Shown: positions 25,784 to 34,867, counted from the first letter of the stretch. The stretch: DNA of 64,000 bases from JBBITI01 sp963735055 (GCA_963735055.1 CAVTJN010000006.1:201655-265654); one strand, 5' to 3'. The notes: generated by a model from the sequence alone, not told the origin. Numbers and translations: made by a program.

Positions 25784-27079
25784 ATGTCTACACTGCTCAT
25801 GCTTTACCCGGCCTACGGGACGGTATCGTGTCACGAGGTGTGCCGCTACGCTGAGGACATCGGCGGGGTGAGCATGGTCCTGGCTGACGATGCCCCCACC
25901 ACTTCCGACCTCGACATATTTGATGAGGTCTGGGAACTGCCGCCGCCGGAAGACGTCCCGGAAGCTTACGATCTGTTGCGGCGGTGGTGCGACCGCACCC
26001 GGCCTGACGGCATCTTCATGCAGTCGGAACGCGGGTTGCTGCTCGGGTCGTTACTGGTGAGGGACTTCGGACTGCGGGGGCTTTCCGTGGCCGCCGCCCA
26101 CCTCTGTTCCAACAAGTACCTGCAGCGGGAGACGCTGGCGCGAGCGGGCATCGGCAATCCGCGGTTCGGCCTGGCCGAAACGGAGAGTGACGTGCAGCGG
26201 CTGGCCGCCCAATTCGGATTTCCGGTAGTCCTGAAGTGCGTCATATCAACCATGTCCCGGCTGGTGACCCTTGTACCAGAGAAAGACGCCATTCCGGCGG
26301 CGGTGGCCGGCCTCCAAGCCGCACTGGCAACATCCCTCGATGTCAAACGGCTGCTTGGTTTTGCCCGGGCCGGAGGGGTCGACCTGGGTTGCGATCCCCG
26401 GCGCCAGTTCCTCGTCGAGTCGTTCCTGGACGGGGAGATGGTCGAAACAGATGGGTTGGTAGTCGGCGACCGGCCGTTCAACTTCGGCGTCACCGAACAG
26501 ATTCAGAGTATCGACCCGCCTTTCTTCATCGAAGCCTACCTGCTGCCCGCCGAGCGCGTCGATAACCGCCTGGTTGAGTCCGTCTCGGATGCGGCCATCG
26601 CGGCCATCGGTCTGCGGGACGCCGCTTTTTCCATTGAGATGCGGGTCCGCGAGGGCACGGTGCGCATCATGGAGGTCAACGGGAGGCTCGGCTGGGATGA
26701 CGGTTTCAGCGACCTTTTCCGGGTGCGTACCCATCAGGAGCGGATCGTCCAGGCACAACAGCTGGCCCTCGGACTTGAGCTGGTGCTCGAGCGCGACACG
26801 AACCGGTACGCGGCGCTGGCTTACCGGCCCTGCTATGAGAATGCCATGATCGACCGGTTGCCGACGCGCGCCGAGCTGGCCAGGCTGCGCACCGACGAAC
26901 TCCGCTTCGGACTGTCCACCAACCGGGGGGCCAGATTCGTCGCCCCACCCCATCCCGAGGCGTACCCCCACGTGGTGTGGGCGCTGGCGACTGACCCCTC
27001 ATCCAGCCGCGCCGCCCACTTAACTGCCACCAGGGCGCTGGCGCGGTCTGGAGGTTTCTACCCGGCGGCTGTAGTGTAG
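25784..27079 (+). CDS. ATP-grasp ligase
   Basis: A 431-residue protein with an ATP-grasp domain at about residues 100-330: SNKYLQRETLARAGIGNPRF (lid start), QFGFPVVLKCVISTMSRLV (ATP-binding Lys), QFLVESFLDGEMVETDGLVV, and VREGTVRIMEVNGRLGWDDG (Mg-binding Glu and Asn). Such enzymes join a carboxylate to an amine or other nucleophile via an acyl phosphate. The layout resembles carbamoyl-phosphate synthase or PurK-type members, but the acceptor is unknown. It follows the epimerase gene on the same strand. Confidence 0.8.
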   Translation: MSTLLMLYPAYGTVSCHEVCRYAEDIGGVSMVLADDAPTTSDLDIFDEVWELPPPEDVPEAYDLLRRWCDRTRPDGIFMQSERGLLLGSLLVRDFGLRGLSVAAAHLCSNKYLQRETLARAGIGNPRFGLAETESDVQRLAAQFGFPVVLKCVISTMSRLVTLVPEKDAIPAAVAGLQAALATSLDVKRLLGFARAGGVDLGCDPRRQFLVESFLDGEMVETDGLVVGDRPFNFGVTEQIQSIDPPFFIEAYLLPAERVDNRLVESVSDAAIAAIGLRDAAFSIEMRVREGTVRIMEVNGRLGWDDGFSDLFRVRTHQERIVQAQQLALGLELVLERDTNRYAALAYRPCYENAMIDRLPTRAELARLRTDELRFGLSTNRGARFVAPPHPEAYPHVVWALATDPSSSRAAHLTATRALARSGGFYPAAVV

Positions 27080-27449
27080 TGCATCTAGCGATTCGTTACT
27101 TTCGTTGGATCCGGCATCACCACCAGCGCCGCCCGAAAGTGGTGAGCTTGCCTGCCCAGAGCGCAGGGTGGGGCCGAACCAAGCGGAGCGGGCGGCGGAT
27201 CGTGCACGAGCCACACCGCACCTCTGGGCGGTGATAACGCCCTTCCGGATGGCGTTTCGGGATGGTGGCGTACTCCTCATGCTGCCATGGGCAAGCCAGT
27301 AGGGACAGATCACCGGCCCCTTGATGCAAGTGACCCCGGACAGCCTCAGAGAGGAACCCATAGTCGCGGCGCTACAGACCTGAGGACGAGAGCGACTACC
27401 GGTGGACATTTACGCCACTTGACGGGACACCTCCAAAGGCCGTCACATC
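27080..27449. other. Non-coding gap, possible remnant of a mobile element
   Basis: About 370 bases without a credible gene. Reading the minus strand, the left part begins near GTGTCCCGTCAAGTGGCGTA, wording seen at the ends of some insertion sequences, but no transposase frame or inverted repeat partner is visible. Treat the element idea as weak. Confidence 0.25.
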
Positions 27450-28474
27450 TCAGGGTATCGCCAGTTTATATAGGGTGAATATGGCGGCAATGTATAAACC
27501 GACCAGAAGCACTGAATCCACCCCCACCCAAGCGCGCGACCAGTAGCGAAGTCGAAAAACAAGAGCCATGACGACGAGGCAACTCATCAAGACTCCAAAA
27601 AGCGCTGTGCTCATGTGCTCGGGCGTGGTGTACGAAAGAAGGGGCCCTTTGGTATGAGCCAGGTCAACGACGAAGATGATCACACCCATGTTGAATATGT
27701 TGCTTCCCAGGGCATTACCTACAGCCATGTCCAACGCCCCAAGCCGCACCGATGAGAAACAGACTACGATCTCCGGCGCTGAGGTAGCCGCGGCCAAAAA
27801 AAGTGTACCTACGAAGGTGGCCCCCAGGCCGGTCACCCGTGCCATCTCATCGCCGACGTAGCTCAGCCAAATCCCGGCCCCCACCGTCGTGACGGCTGCT
27901 AGACCGAAACCAATAACCACCTTCTTCATTGTCAGTGTCTCGTATCTGCCCTTCTCGACAGCATCACCCGATTTCGCTTGTTCCGCTGGTCGGTACCTGA
28001 ACAACATGTACTGGACCAGCAGGTAAAGACCAAACAACACGGGAGAGTACACCCGATGTAGTTCGCGACGGCAAGGGAGGACACGTTCTGAACGATGTAC
28101 ATGAAGACAGCGACCACGGCCAGGACCATTGCACTCGCCGTGGCGACGAAGATCACCCCGGTACCCACCAAATAGAGAAGCGGACCTCTGGTATACACGA
28201 CATCGAGGAGCGCGATAATCACCAGGTTCACCAGATTGGAACCGAAGAGATCTCCCAGCGTCAGATTGGGGTTGCCCACCAGTCTGACCGAACTGATGCC
28301 GGTAGCCAGTTCCGGCATGGAGGTCACCGTGGCCAGAAGGACGATGCCTATCCAGGCGCGCCCCAGCCTGGTTTTTTCACCGAGGGCGTCTCCGTATCTA
28401 GAAAGCTGGGTTCCGGCTACCAGAATTATCGCCAGGCAAGCAGCGAACTCCAACCAAACCACGCTCAACTCCAA
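27450..28474 (-). CDS. CaCA-family Na+/Ca2+ antiporter-like protein, one frameshift
   Basis: Two overlapping frames form one protein of about 340 residues. The N-terminal half has the first alpha-repeat: LATVTSMPELATGISSVRL and LGDLFGSNLVNLVIIALLDV. The C-terminal half has the second: LAAATSAPEIVVCFSSVRLG and VGNALGSNIFNMGVIIFVVD. These duplicated motifs with the acidic and Ser/Thr ion-binding residues define the family. The frame breaks at about 28050 near GGGTGTAC, where VANYIG runs into YSPVLFGLY. It would exchange cations across the membrane; the ion cannot be told. The start codon is uncertain (TTG at 28474). Confidence 0.85.
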
Positions 28475-28486
28475 GCCGCAGGGACA

Positions 28487-28708
28487 TTACCGGCGGCGGC
28501 CCGAATACCACCATATGATACACCGTTCTCCACGCAGCGGGCGGGGCCTAGTCCCACAGAATAGAGTCACAACCAGCACAGTGAGTAGGATCACGCCCAA
28601 GAAGGCGATGCGTTTCAATTCTCTGACCGTCTGCCGCTCGCGTGGAAGCTGAGCATCCTTGTCAAACAACGGACCGAAGGTGGTCCGATAACTCGGGGAA
28701 AAGGGCAT
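28487..28708 (-). CDS. Possible small single-helix membrane protein
   Basis: A 73-residue frame with one clear hydrophobic helix (IAFLGVILLTVLVVTLFCG) preceded by basic residues. The ATG at 28708 has GGAGCGGGA upstream. It ends 12 bases before the antiporter start, which favours a real gene in that operon, but no family is recognised and the C-terminus (WWYSGRRR) looks odd. The 220 bases beyond it toward 28930 contain nothing else I can support. Confidence 0.35.
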   Translation of the reverse strand: MPFSPSYRTTFGPLFDKDAQLPRERQTVRELKRIAFLGVILLTVLVVTLFCGTRPRPLRGERCIIWWYSGRRR

Positions 28709-28933
28709 CGTTATGTCCCGCTCCCATCGCCGCCACCATTACTGTGGGAGTGGTGTTTCTACTGGTGGTAAGAAGCACGGAGACGGTCTTCAATGTACTG
28801 AATATCGGGCAGGTTGGGACACCTCGTCGTCCGGATACATGGGAACGAGCATATCGATACCCGGGGCGTGCAAGGTGCCTATATTACTGGTAAGGGCACA
28901 GTCGGTTAGGGACGCGCCGCTTGGATAGATCGC

Positions 28934-29197
28934 CTACTGAGGTTCCAGGGCCTGTCGTACGATCTTCCACATGGGTTCGTACCTGGTCGTCGGGTCGAAG
29001 CTATAGCCGCTGAGCCCCCAAATACTGACCACGCCCTGGACGACGCTGAATAGAAGCGTGGCCATGCCGTTGAGGTCAATATCACTTCTTATCTGTCCTG
29101 ACTTGATGCCATCGGCGAGCATCTGTCCGAGGCAGGATATGTACTTGTCGATCGTCTCATATGCCCTCCGGTTCAGGTTCTTGTCGCAAACACGCGG
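28934..29197 (-). pseudogene. TetR-family C-terminal remnant
   Basis: The open frame reads YETIDKYISCLGQMLADGIK, then SGQIRSDIDLNGMATLLFSV, ending MWKIVRQALEPQ. This matches the ligand-binding C-terminal half of TetR-type regulators. There is no helix-turn-helix domain upstream: the frame is closed by TAA at 29198-29200 and the sequence beyond is non-coding. It looks like a decayed gene or a gene cut by a rearrangement just upstream of GAPDH. Confidence 0.6.
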
Positions 29198-29369
29198 TTA
29201 CCACAAATGGCTCGATGGGTTATGCTTACAGTACCAATGGCAGTATGCCCACCCCGGGATACCCGGACACTGATCGGGACATGGATGACCGGCCAATCAC
29301 AATCGGCGGCCTGAAGACACGGGAAAGCCATACTCGTAGTTACCAGTAAGATGATGAAAGGAGAGGATC

Positions 29370-30392
29370 ATGAATGATAAGAGAACGATTAGAGTGGGAA
29401 TCAATGGCTTCGGAAGAATCGGCCGGACGGTTTTCAAGCAACTCCTGCAAAGGGAAGAACTTCAGGTCGTGGGGATCAACGATCTGAGCAACATAGAGGA
29501 TCTTGCTTATCTTCTCAAATACGACTCCGTGCACGGTTGGTACCCTGAGAAAGTTACTTGCGATGGTTCAAGCATACAAGTGGAAAATAAGCGTATCTCT
29601 TTCTCCTCAAGTTCCGATCCGGAGAAGATACCATGGAGGGATCTGGGGGCCGAGATTATCCTGGAGTGCAGCGGAGCGCTTCGTAGCCGGTCCAAGGCGG
29701 CCGGACATCTGGCAGCTGGTGCAGAACGGGTGATTATTTCAGCGCCTTCGGATGACGCTGACGCGATGCTCTTACCCGGAGTCAATATGGAAAGCTACGA
29801 TCCCAAAGCTCACCAGGTCATGTCTATGGCTTCCTGCACCACTAACTGCCTTGCCCCGGTAGCCAAGGTGCTTCATCATTCCTTTGGGGTTGAATACATC
29901 CTGTTCACGACGATCCATGCGTATACCTCGAGTCAGTCCCTTATGGATACACCCGCACGCCACAGGCGTCGGGGAAGGGCAGCCGCACTGTCCATCATTC
30001 CGACCAGCACCGGAGCGGCGAAAGCAACTGAAAGAGTTCTTCCGGAGCTGACGGGAAAGATCAACGGGATGGCCATGAGGGTTCCTATTCCGGATGGCTC
30101 AGTGACGGATATGGTGGTTTCACTGGCGAAGGACGCAACCGCGGAAGAAGTCAATGAAGCGTTGATGCAGGCATCAGAGCAGACTACTCTCAAAGGGATC
30201 CTCAGGGTTACGAATGAAGCGCTGGTATCTCAGGATATCATCGGTGATACCCACTCTTCCATCATCGATGCCCAATCCACCATGATGATGGGAAAGCGAG
30301 TGGTCAAGATTCTAGCTTGGTACGACAATGAGTGGGGGTTTTCTGCACGTTTGGTCGACTTTACGGCGTTTCTCGCTGAACGGGAGCGTTGA
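29370..30392 (+). CDS. gap: Glyceraldehyde-3-phosphate dehydrogenase, type I
   Basis: A 340-residue protein of normal length. The NAD site is INGFGRIGRTVFKQLL, the catalytic Cys lies in SMASCTTNCLAPVAKVL, and the catalytic His in FTTIHAYTSSQSLMD. It ends VVKILAWYDNEWGFSARLVD, as standard. It oxidises glyceraldehyde 3-phosphate to 1,3-bisphosphoglycerate in the cytoplasm. AAAGGAGAGG precedes the ATG. It stands as a single gene. Codon use is more AT-rich than in genes to the left. Confidence 0.96.
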   Translation: MNDKRTIRVGINGFGRIGRTVFKQLLQREELQVVGINDLSNIEDLAYLLKYDSVHGWYPEKVTCDGSSIQVENKRISFSSSSDPEKIPWRDLGAEIILECSGALRSRSKAAGHLAAGAERVIISAPSDDADAMLLPGVNMESYDPKAHQVMSMASCTTNCLAPVAKVLHHSFGVEYILFTTIHAYTSSQSLMDTPARHRRRGRAAALSIIPTSTGAAKATERVLPELTGKINGMAMRVPIPDGSVTDMVVSLAKDATAEEVNEALMQASEQTTLKGILRVTNEALVSQDIIGDTHSSIIDAQSTMMMGKRVVKILAWYDNEWGFSARLVDFTAFLAERER

Positions 30393-30503
30393 TGTAGATG
30401 CAGGCCGGTCGTCAAGATGACTGCCTGTTGTGAGAGAGAATATGTCACGCAAAGTACTTCTTGCCGAGCGTGCCTGAAGATGAGATCAGAGGGTTGGAAG
30501 CGC

Positions 30504-30718
30504 ATGATCGAGCGCCACAAACGCACGCAGGTCGGCTATCTGGTCATCGTAGTGTATGCCGCCATCTTGGTGTTGACGGGGGCTGCTCTGGCCAACAACG
30601 GCATCAATTGGGCTGCCATGGGGTCCTCGCCGTGAATGCGGTGGCAGTGGTGTTGTGTCCCGGTCTGACCGTAATAATCCGCGAAGATGAACTTGAGGCG
30701 CGATTCGGTCCTGGATGA
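30504..30718 (+). CDS. Possible small two-helix membrane protein, frameshifted
   Basis: From the ATG at 30504 one frame gives HKRTQVGYLVIVVYAAILVL and a second small hydrophobic stretch ending INWAAMG. The frame then shifts at about 30618-30622 (a run of four G) into VLAVNAVAVVLCPGLTVIIR, then EDELEARFGPG and a stop. Joined, it resembles the N-terminus of small membrane proteins with a PH-like domain, but no continuation of that domain is found in 30719-30901. It may be a broken gene. Family assignment is tentative. Confidence 0.35.
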
Positions 30719-30901
30719 ATCCGCAGGTAGTCCGGGCCGAAAGCGAAATGGGGTCGCCAGGCCATCAAGGACCGTTGTCGTGGAGGCGAGGGCTTTACAG
30801 CCGGATTCGCCGGGTATATCATCGGGGTCAAGACCGAAGCGGTATGGCGGGACAATATGCCCGAGGGATCCGCCGGCATTCGGTTGCGCAGGGAGGTGAC
30901 C

Positions 30902-31351
30902 ATGGAGTTCGCCGACTCGTGGCTGTGGCTGGTGTTCCTGGTAGCCGGTGTTTCGCTGGCGGCAGTGGAGTTGCTCGTCGGTGTAGACACGGGGCTTGAT
31001 CTCGTCTTCATCGGCTCGGCGTTCCTTGTGGGCGGATTTGCCGGCTGGCTCGCGAACTCGTGGGTGGTCGTTGTCCTTACCGCCGGCATCATCTGCGTCG
31101 CCTATGTCGCCGCCGGTCGGAGGTATGTCCACCGGTGGACCGCGGTGGCTAAAGAGCGAACGAATGTCGATGCCATCATCGGCGCCAAGGGGATCGTCAT
31201 CAAGACCGTCTCGGCGAACGGTGACGGTATTGTCAAAGTCGGCAACGAAGAATGGCGGGCCAGGTCAGCCACAGATATCGGCGCTGGCCAGGAAGTCACC
31301 ATCACGTCGGTAAAGGGCGTGACGCTGTCCGTAGAGAAGAGCGGGAGGTAG
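30902..31351 (+). CDS. NfeD-type membrane protein (short form)
   Basis: A 149-residue protein with three or four helices in the first 80 residues (LVFLVAGVSLAAVELLVGVD, LVFIGSAFLVGGFAGWLA) and a C-terminal OB-fold domain (GAKGIVIKTVSANGDGIVKV, GNEEWRARSATDIGAGQEVT). That OB-fold is the NfeD domain. The ATG at 30902 follows GGGAGGTGACC. It is 6 bases upstream of a slipin gene. NfeD and SPFH proteins form membrane microdomain complexes. The separate serine-protease domain of long NfeD proteins is absent. Confidence 0.88.
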   Translation: MEFADSWLWLVFLVAGVSLAAVELLVGVDTGLDLVFIGSAFLVGGFAGWLANSWVVVVLTAGIICVAYVAAGRRYVHRWTAVAKERTNVDAIIGAKGIVIKTVSANGDGIVKVGNEEWRARSATDIGAGQEVTITSVKGVTLSVEKSGR

Positions 31352-31357
31352 AATGAA

Positions 31358-32248
31358 ATGGCACCGGTAGCAATCGTCATCGCGGTTCTTGTCATGCTCG
31401 CGATCGTTACGCTGGCGAGATCGATCGTCGTGATTCGCCAGGCTCAGAAAGGCATTGTGGAGAGATTTGGGCGCTACAAGGAGACCTTGGACCCCGGACT
31501 CAGGTTCCTGTTGCCTTTTGTCGATTCTCTCAGAGCGAGAATCGACATGCGGGAGACGGTTCTCGACATCGAGCCCCAGGCCGTCATCACCAAGGACAAC
31601 GTTGGCATAACAGTAGATGCCGTAGTCTACTATTTCGTAACGGACGCCAAGGCCGTACGATATGAGGTGGCCAACTTCTACATTGCGGTAAGCAAGCTGG
31701 CGCAGACGAACCTAAGAAATTTGGTTGGCGACATGAGTCTTGATGAGACGTTGGGATCGAGAGAACGCATCAATTCCTCGCTCAGGACAACCCTCGATGA
31801 GGCAACTGACAAATGGGGTGTTAAGGTAACCCGGGTAGAGGTCAAAGAGATCCTGCCTCCCAAGGACATCACCGAGGCCATGAGCAAGCAGATGAAGGCC
31901 GAGAGAGAAAAGCGCGCCACGATTCTGGATGCCGAAGCCTACCGGCAGAGGCAGATTCTTCAAGCAGAGGGTGACAAGCAGAATGCCATTTTGGTCGCTG
32001 AGGGCGACCGGCAAGCCGCCATATTAAGGGCCGAAGGGGAAGCCAAGGCGATTGAGACTGTGTCCACCGCCGCCAATACTTACTTTGTCGGCAACGCCCA
32101 ACTGCTCAAGCAACTCGAAGTGACCCAGGCCTCTCTGCAGGACAATACCAAGCTCGTTATTTCCGACCAGTCGCGTCTCATCAACGTCCTCGGCCTGGCC
32201 GAGGCACTGCAGCCGCCTTCGGGTCAAGGTCCTAAGACCGCACGGTAA
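31358..32248 (+). CDS. SPFH/stomatin-family protein (slipin)
   Basis: A 296-residue protein with an N-terminal membrane segment, then the SPFH domain (QAQKGIVERFGRYKETLDPG, LRFLLPFVDSLRARIDMRET, ITKDNVGITVDAVVYYFVTD), and a coiled-coil region rich in Ala, Glu and Arg (AEREKRATILDAEAYRQRQ). Stomatin-like proteins oligomerise in membranes and are cleaved or partnered by NfeD. It lies 6 bases after the nfeD stop, so the pair forms one operon. Confidence 0.93.
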   Translation: MAPVAIVIAVLVMLAIVTLARSIVVIRQAQKGIVERFGRYKETLDPGLRFLLPFVDSLRARIDMRETVLDIEPQAVITKDNVGITVDAVVYYFVTDAKAVRYEVANFYIAVSKLAQTNLRNLVGDMSLDETLGSRERINSSLRTTLDEATDKWGVKVTRVEVKEILPPKDITEAMSKQMKAEREKRATILDAEAYRQRQILQAEGDKQNAILVAEGDRQAAILRAEGEAKAIETVSTAANTYFVGNAQLLKQLEVTQASLQDNTKLVISDQSRLINVLGLAEALQPPSGQGPKTAR

Positions 32249-32588
32249 CGGATTAGAGAAACCCGCAGGACACCCGACTTACTCGAGGAATTCGGAACTC
32301 AACTTGGATGCCGTACGCTCGGCACCTCGAGAGGTAACAGTGGGAACTGAGGATCAGGCAGGGGAACAACCGCTACCGCATCATCTGCTTTCTTGCCACC
32401 GGGGAGACGTTTGTCCTGTTCCACGCATTAATAAAGAAGCCATCGGCTGTGGCCAGGGGCCAGATCCAGTCTCGAACCCTCACGTTTCTGCCGACCGGAC
32501 GCCGGGCCACTGACAGTTGCGTTGCGTCGCAGTTACAGTTATCATTGGCGCGTACGCAGACACATCGCCGATACGTAGAGGTGACGAT
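32249..32588. other. Intergenic stretch with no recognised feature
   Basis: About 340 bases between slipin and the universal stress protein. The frames here lack ribosome binding sites and similarity to any protein I know. The right end must hold the UspA promoter, but no clear -35/-10 pair was found. Confidence 0.5.
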
Positions 32589-33059
32589 ATGTACAGTAAG
32601 ATAATGGCCCCGCTTGACGGCTCAGCGTTTTCGGAATGCAGCCTTGAACACGTCAAGACTATCGCGAAGGGATGCCAGGTCCCCGAAGTGATTCTGCTCA
32701 GGGTCGTCGAGCCGATCCATTCCACCGATCTGGCAGCCTACGCTGAAGCCGGAATCGATACCTTTGCCCTGATGCGGGACGTGGAGGCGGGGGCCAAGAA
32801 CTACGTTGATCGCATGACCGGAGAGCTTAAGAAGACCGGACTGCCCGTCACCGGGGTTGTCCAGACCGGGTGGGCGGCCGATACCATCATGACCTTCGCC
32901 GAGCAGAACGGGGTGGACTTGATCATCATGAGCACCCATGGCCGGTCGGGCATCGGACGCTGGTTCATGGGCAGCGTCGCCGACAAGGTGGTCAGGCACT
33001 CCAATATCGCCGTGCTGACGGTGGCCCCCCCGGGATGCCGGCGCACCGCGCAACCGTAG
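32589..33059 (+). CDS. Universal stress protein, UspA family
   Basis: A 156-residue single UspA domain. It begins MYSKIMAPLDGSAFSECSLE and ends with the nucleotide-binding signature IIMSTHGRSGIGRWFMGSVA followed by DKVVRHSNIAVLTV, which matches the GxxGx9G(S/T) rule of ATP-binding members. The ATG at 32589 follows AGAGGTGACGAT. Such proteins accumulate under starvation or oxidative stress. No operon partner; the Nfu gene follows 126 bases later. Confidence 0.93.
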   Translation: MYSKIMAPLDGSAFSECSLEHVKTIAKGCQVPEVILLRVVEPIHSTDLAAYAEAGIDTFALMRDVEAGAKNYVDRMTGELKKTGLPVTGVVQTGWAADTIMTFAEQNGVDLIIMSTHGRSGIGRWFMGSVADKVVRHSNIAVLTVAPPGCRRTAQP

Positions 33060-33185
33060 GTGAGATACCTGACCAGTTCCAGCACCCCGGCAGCGAAGCG
33101 TCAGAATTGACCCTCGGGCGCCGCGGATGCTAGTATTGATACTAGTATCAACAGTATATCGGTGAGTGTCCATAAGGAGGGTCCC

Positions 33186-33413
33186 ATGACCAAAGAAGCC
33201 ATTGAAGTAGTCCTCAACAAGATCCGGCCTAGCCTGCAGGCCGATGGCGGCAATGTCGAGTTGGTTGACGTCAACGCCGGCACGGTAAGAGTAAGACTGA
33301 CCGGCGCTTGTGGCGGCTGTCCGATGTCCACCATGACCCTGAAGATGGGCATCGAGCGGATACTGAAGAAAGAGCTGCCCGAGGTCAAGGAAGTAGTCGC
33401 CGTCGCCGACTAG
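33186..33413 (+). CDS. NifU C-terminal-type Fe-S scaffold protein (Nfu)
   Basis: A 75-residue protein consisting of one Nfu domain. It has the SLQADGGNVELVDVNAG start and the cluster-binding CxxC in TGACGGCPMSTMTLKMGIER. Nfu dimers carry a 4Fe-4S cluster and deliver it to target enzymes. The ATG at 33186 has AAGGAGGG upstream. It is followed 12 bases later by an uncharacterised gene. The many Fe-S proteins in this window (radical SAM, ferredoxin, molybdoenzyme) are plausible clients. Confidence 0.93.
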   Translation: MTKEAIEVVLNKIRPSLQADGGNVELVDVNAGTVRVRLTGACGGCPMSTMTLKMGIERILKKELPEVKEVVAVAD

Positions 33414-33425
33414 GGGGCGTCCATC

Positions 33426-33776
33426 ATGCCACCTGGCAGCACTGTCTCCGTCAACAGGTTCGTACATTTCGACCTGGGCAAGGACATTGCGACGGGCATC
33501 GCCGGCTACTACACGCCGGAGAAGGAAGTCCGCCTGCCGTACCATGGCCGGGAAATCCTGTACATAACCGGCAATGCGGTGCTCGAGGCTTCGTGTTGCG
33601 GCACCGGTAAGTGGCTGTACGCGTCCGTGCCAGGGTACATCGAGCGCTGGCACAGTTCATTTGAGTCGGGCAGTCCGATATCGGAGGTCCGGCCGGTTAG
33701 TGACGAACGAGAGCGCGAGGAAATCCGGAAGATAATCGAAGACCGCGAATCGGCTGATATCATCCAGTTCGGGTAA
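33426..33776 (+). CDS. Uncharacterised 116-residue protein downstream of Nfu
   Basis: It has a central segment GREILYITGNAVLEASCCGT with a Cys pair, followed by WLYASVPGYIERWHSSFESG, and a charged C-terminal helix (REREEIRKIIEDRESADIIQ). No transmembrane segment. The CC pair and the 12-base distance from nfu suggest a link with metal or Fe-S metabolism, but I do not recognise the family and this is inference. The ATG follows GGGGGCG. Confidence 0.6.
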   Translation: MPPGSTVSVNRFVHFDLGKDIATGIAGYYTPEKEVRLPYHGREILYITGNAVLEASCCGTGKWLYASVPGYIERWHSSFESGSPISEVRPVSDEREREEIRKIIEDRESADIIQFG

Positions 33777-33808
33777 ATCCCGGTCCCTTCCCGGATTCAT
33801 GACGGTCA

Positions 33809-34105
33809 ATGGCTCCGCAATTCATCAGCCGCGAGATTGAGGTCACGGTGGCCGGCGAAATAAAGACGCCGGCCTCCTTTTCTTTCGATGGGCGGGAGTA
33901 CATCATCTCCCAGATACTGGCGGCCTGGCCGGACCATGGCTTTGGCCGGAACCCGCCCGGCCGCCGCCGGTGGTGGCAGCGCCACCACCGCAACTATTTT
34001 CAGATCAAAACCACCGATGGCGACGTATTCGAAATCTACTACGACCGCGGCGCCAACCTTAACCACCCCGAGATGAAGAAATGGTATGTCTACCGGAAGC
34101 TGTAG
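33809..34105 (+). CDS. DUF6504-like small protein
   Basis: A 98-residue soluble protein. It begins MAPQFISREIEVTVAGEIKT, has FSFDGREYIISQILAAWPDH followed by a basic Trp-rich loop (GRRRWWQRHHRNYFQ), and ends DVFEIYYDRG then KWYVYRKL. This resembles the DUF6504 pattern (strand, basic WW loop, then YFRV and WYL strands). Function is unknown. It is the last plus-strand gene before the convergent VTT gene. Confidence 0.6.
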   Translation: MAPQFISREIEVTVAGEIKTPASFSFDGREYIISQILAAWPDHGFGRNPPGRRRWWQRHHRNYFQIKTTDGDVFEIYYDRGANLNHPEMKKWYVYRKL

Positions 34106-34133
34106 GCGGAGCTGGAGCCCAGGGCTTGGGTTA

Positions 34134-34754
34134 TCAGCCCAGAACCTTCAGTATCCAGGGCACGATCCACTGTGCTCCCCAGGCCGCTAGCAGCATCAGG
34201 GCGACGTACTTGATGACCTTCCCGGTCCCGGCCACGAGCATGAATTTCCACAGCGGAAACCGCAGAGCGCCGGCCACGATCCCGGCCACGTCGAGCGGCA
34301 GGACCGGCAGAGCGGCGAACAGGAAAATAATCAGGCTGCCTCTCTTCTTCATCCAGCCTTCGACACGCACGTAGTTGCGGCCCCGGGTGGCCAGGTCCCG
34401 GCCGCTGTACCCGGCCGCGTAGCCGGTCGTCTCGCCGATGATGCTGCCGGCGGCCCCGACGACGCCCACCAGCACCGGGTTCAAAGTGGACAGCAAAGGG
34501 ACGAACACGACGATTCCGGGAACCGGCACGACCACCGTTGCGCTGCTGAGCAAGCTGACCACGAAGACCCCGAGGTAGGCGTAGTTCTTCAGACCCTCGA
34601 TTCGATAACGAAAAACGTACAGGACGACCGAAATCACGATCACCAGGGCGATCGTCACTGCCGGGACGAGTATCCGGCGCAGACGGCTTGCCCTGTTCTG
34701 CGAAGACTCGGCCGGCTCAGTTGGAGGCAGCGCGGGGTTGCCCGGATCTTTCAT
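34134..34754 (-). CDS. VTT/DedA-like membrane protein
   Basis: A 206-residue membrane protein with an N-terminal helix, then the VTT (SNARE-associated) domain: ATVVVPVPGIVVFVPLLSTL, GAAGSIIGETTGYAAGYSGR, and FLFAALPVLPLDVAGIVAGA followed by LRFPLWKFMLVAGTGKVIKY. Family members are lipid scramblases or carriers, and some act in undecaprenyl phosphate recycling. The ATG at 34754 has no strong SD. The divergent tRNA-Glu starts only 23 bases away. Confidence 0.85.
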   Translation of the reverse strand: MKDPGNPALPPTEPAESSQNRASRLRRILVPAVTIALVIVISVVLYVFRYRIEGLKNYAYLGVFVVSLLSSATVVVPVPGIVVFVPLLSTLNPVLVGVVGAAGSIIGETTGYAAGYSGRDLATRGRNYVRVEGWMKKRGSLIIFLFAALPVLPLDVAGIVAGALRFPLWKFMLVAGTGKVIKYVALMLLAAWGAQWIVPWILKVLG

Positions 34755-34777
34755 CTTTTGTTATACTCTTTATTCGC

Positions 34778-34850
34778 GCCCCCATGGTCTAGAGGCCCAG
34801 GACGACACCCTTTCAAGGTGTAGACACGGATTCGAATTCCGTTGGGGGCA
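34778..34850 (+). tRNA. tRNA-Glu (anticodon TTC)
   Basis: The 7-bp acceptor stem GCCCCCA pairs with TGGGGGC, and the discriminator is A. The D arm starts GTCTAGAGGCCCAGGAC. The anticodon arm ACACC-CTTTCAA-GGTGT carries TTC. The T arm CGGAT-TCGAATT-CCGTT... has the expected TTCGAAT-type loop. The 3' CCA is not encoded. A TATACT box lies at 34762-34767. Confidence 0.95.
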
Positions 34851-34867
34851 CTCTTCATTTCCCCTCA

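Noticed and set aside
27080..27449. An insertion sequence
   Set aside because: Only an end-like phrase is present. No transposase, inverted repeats or target duplication could be seen.
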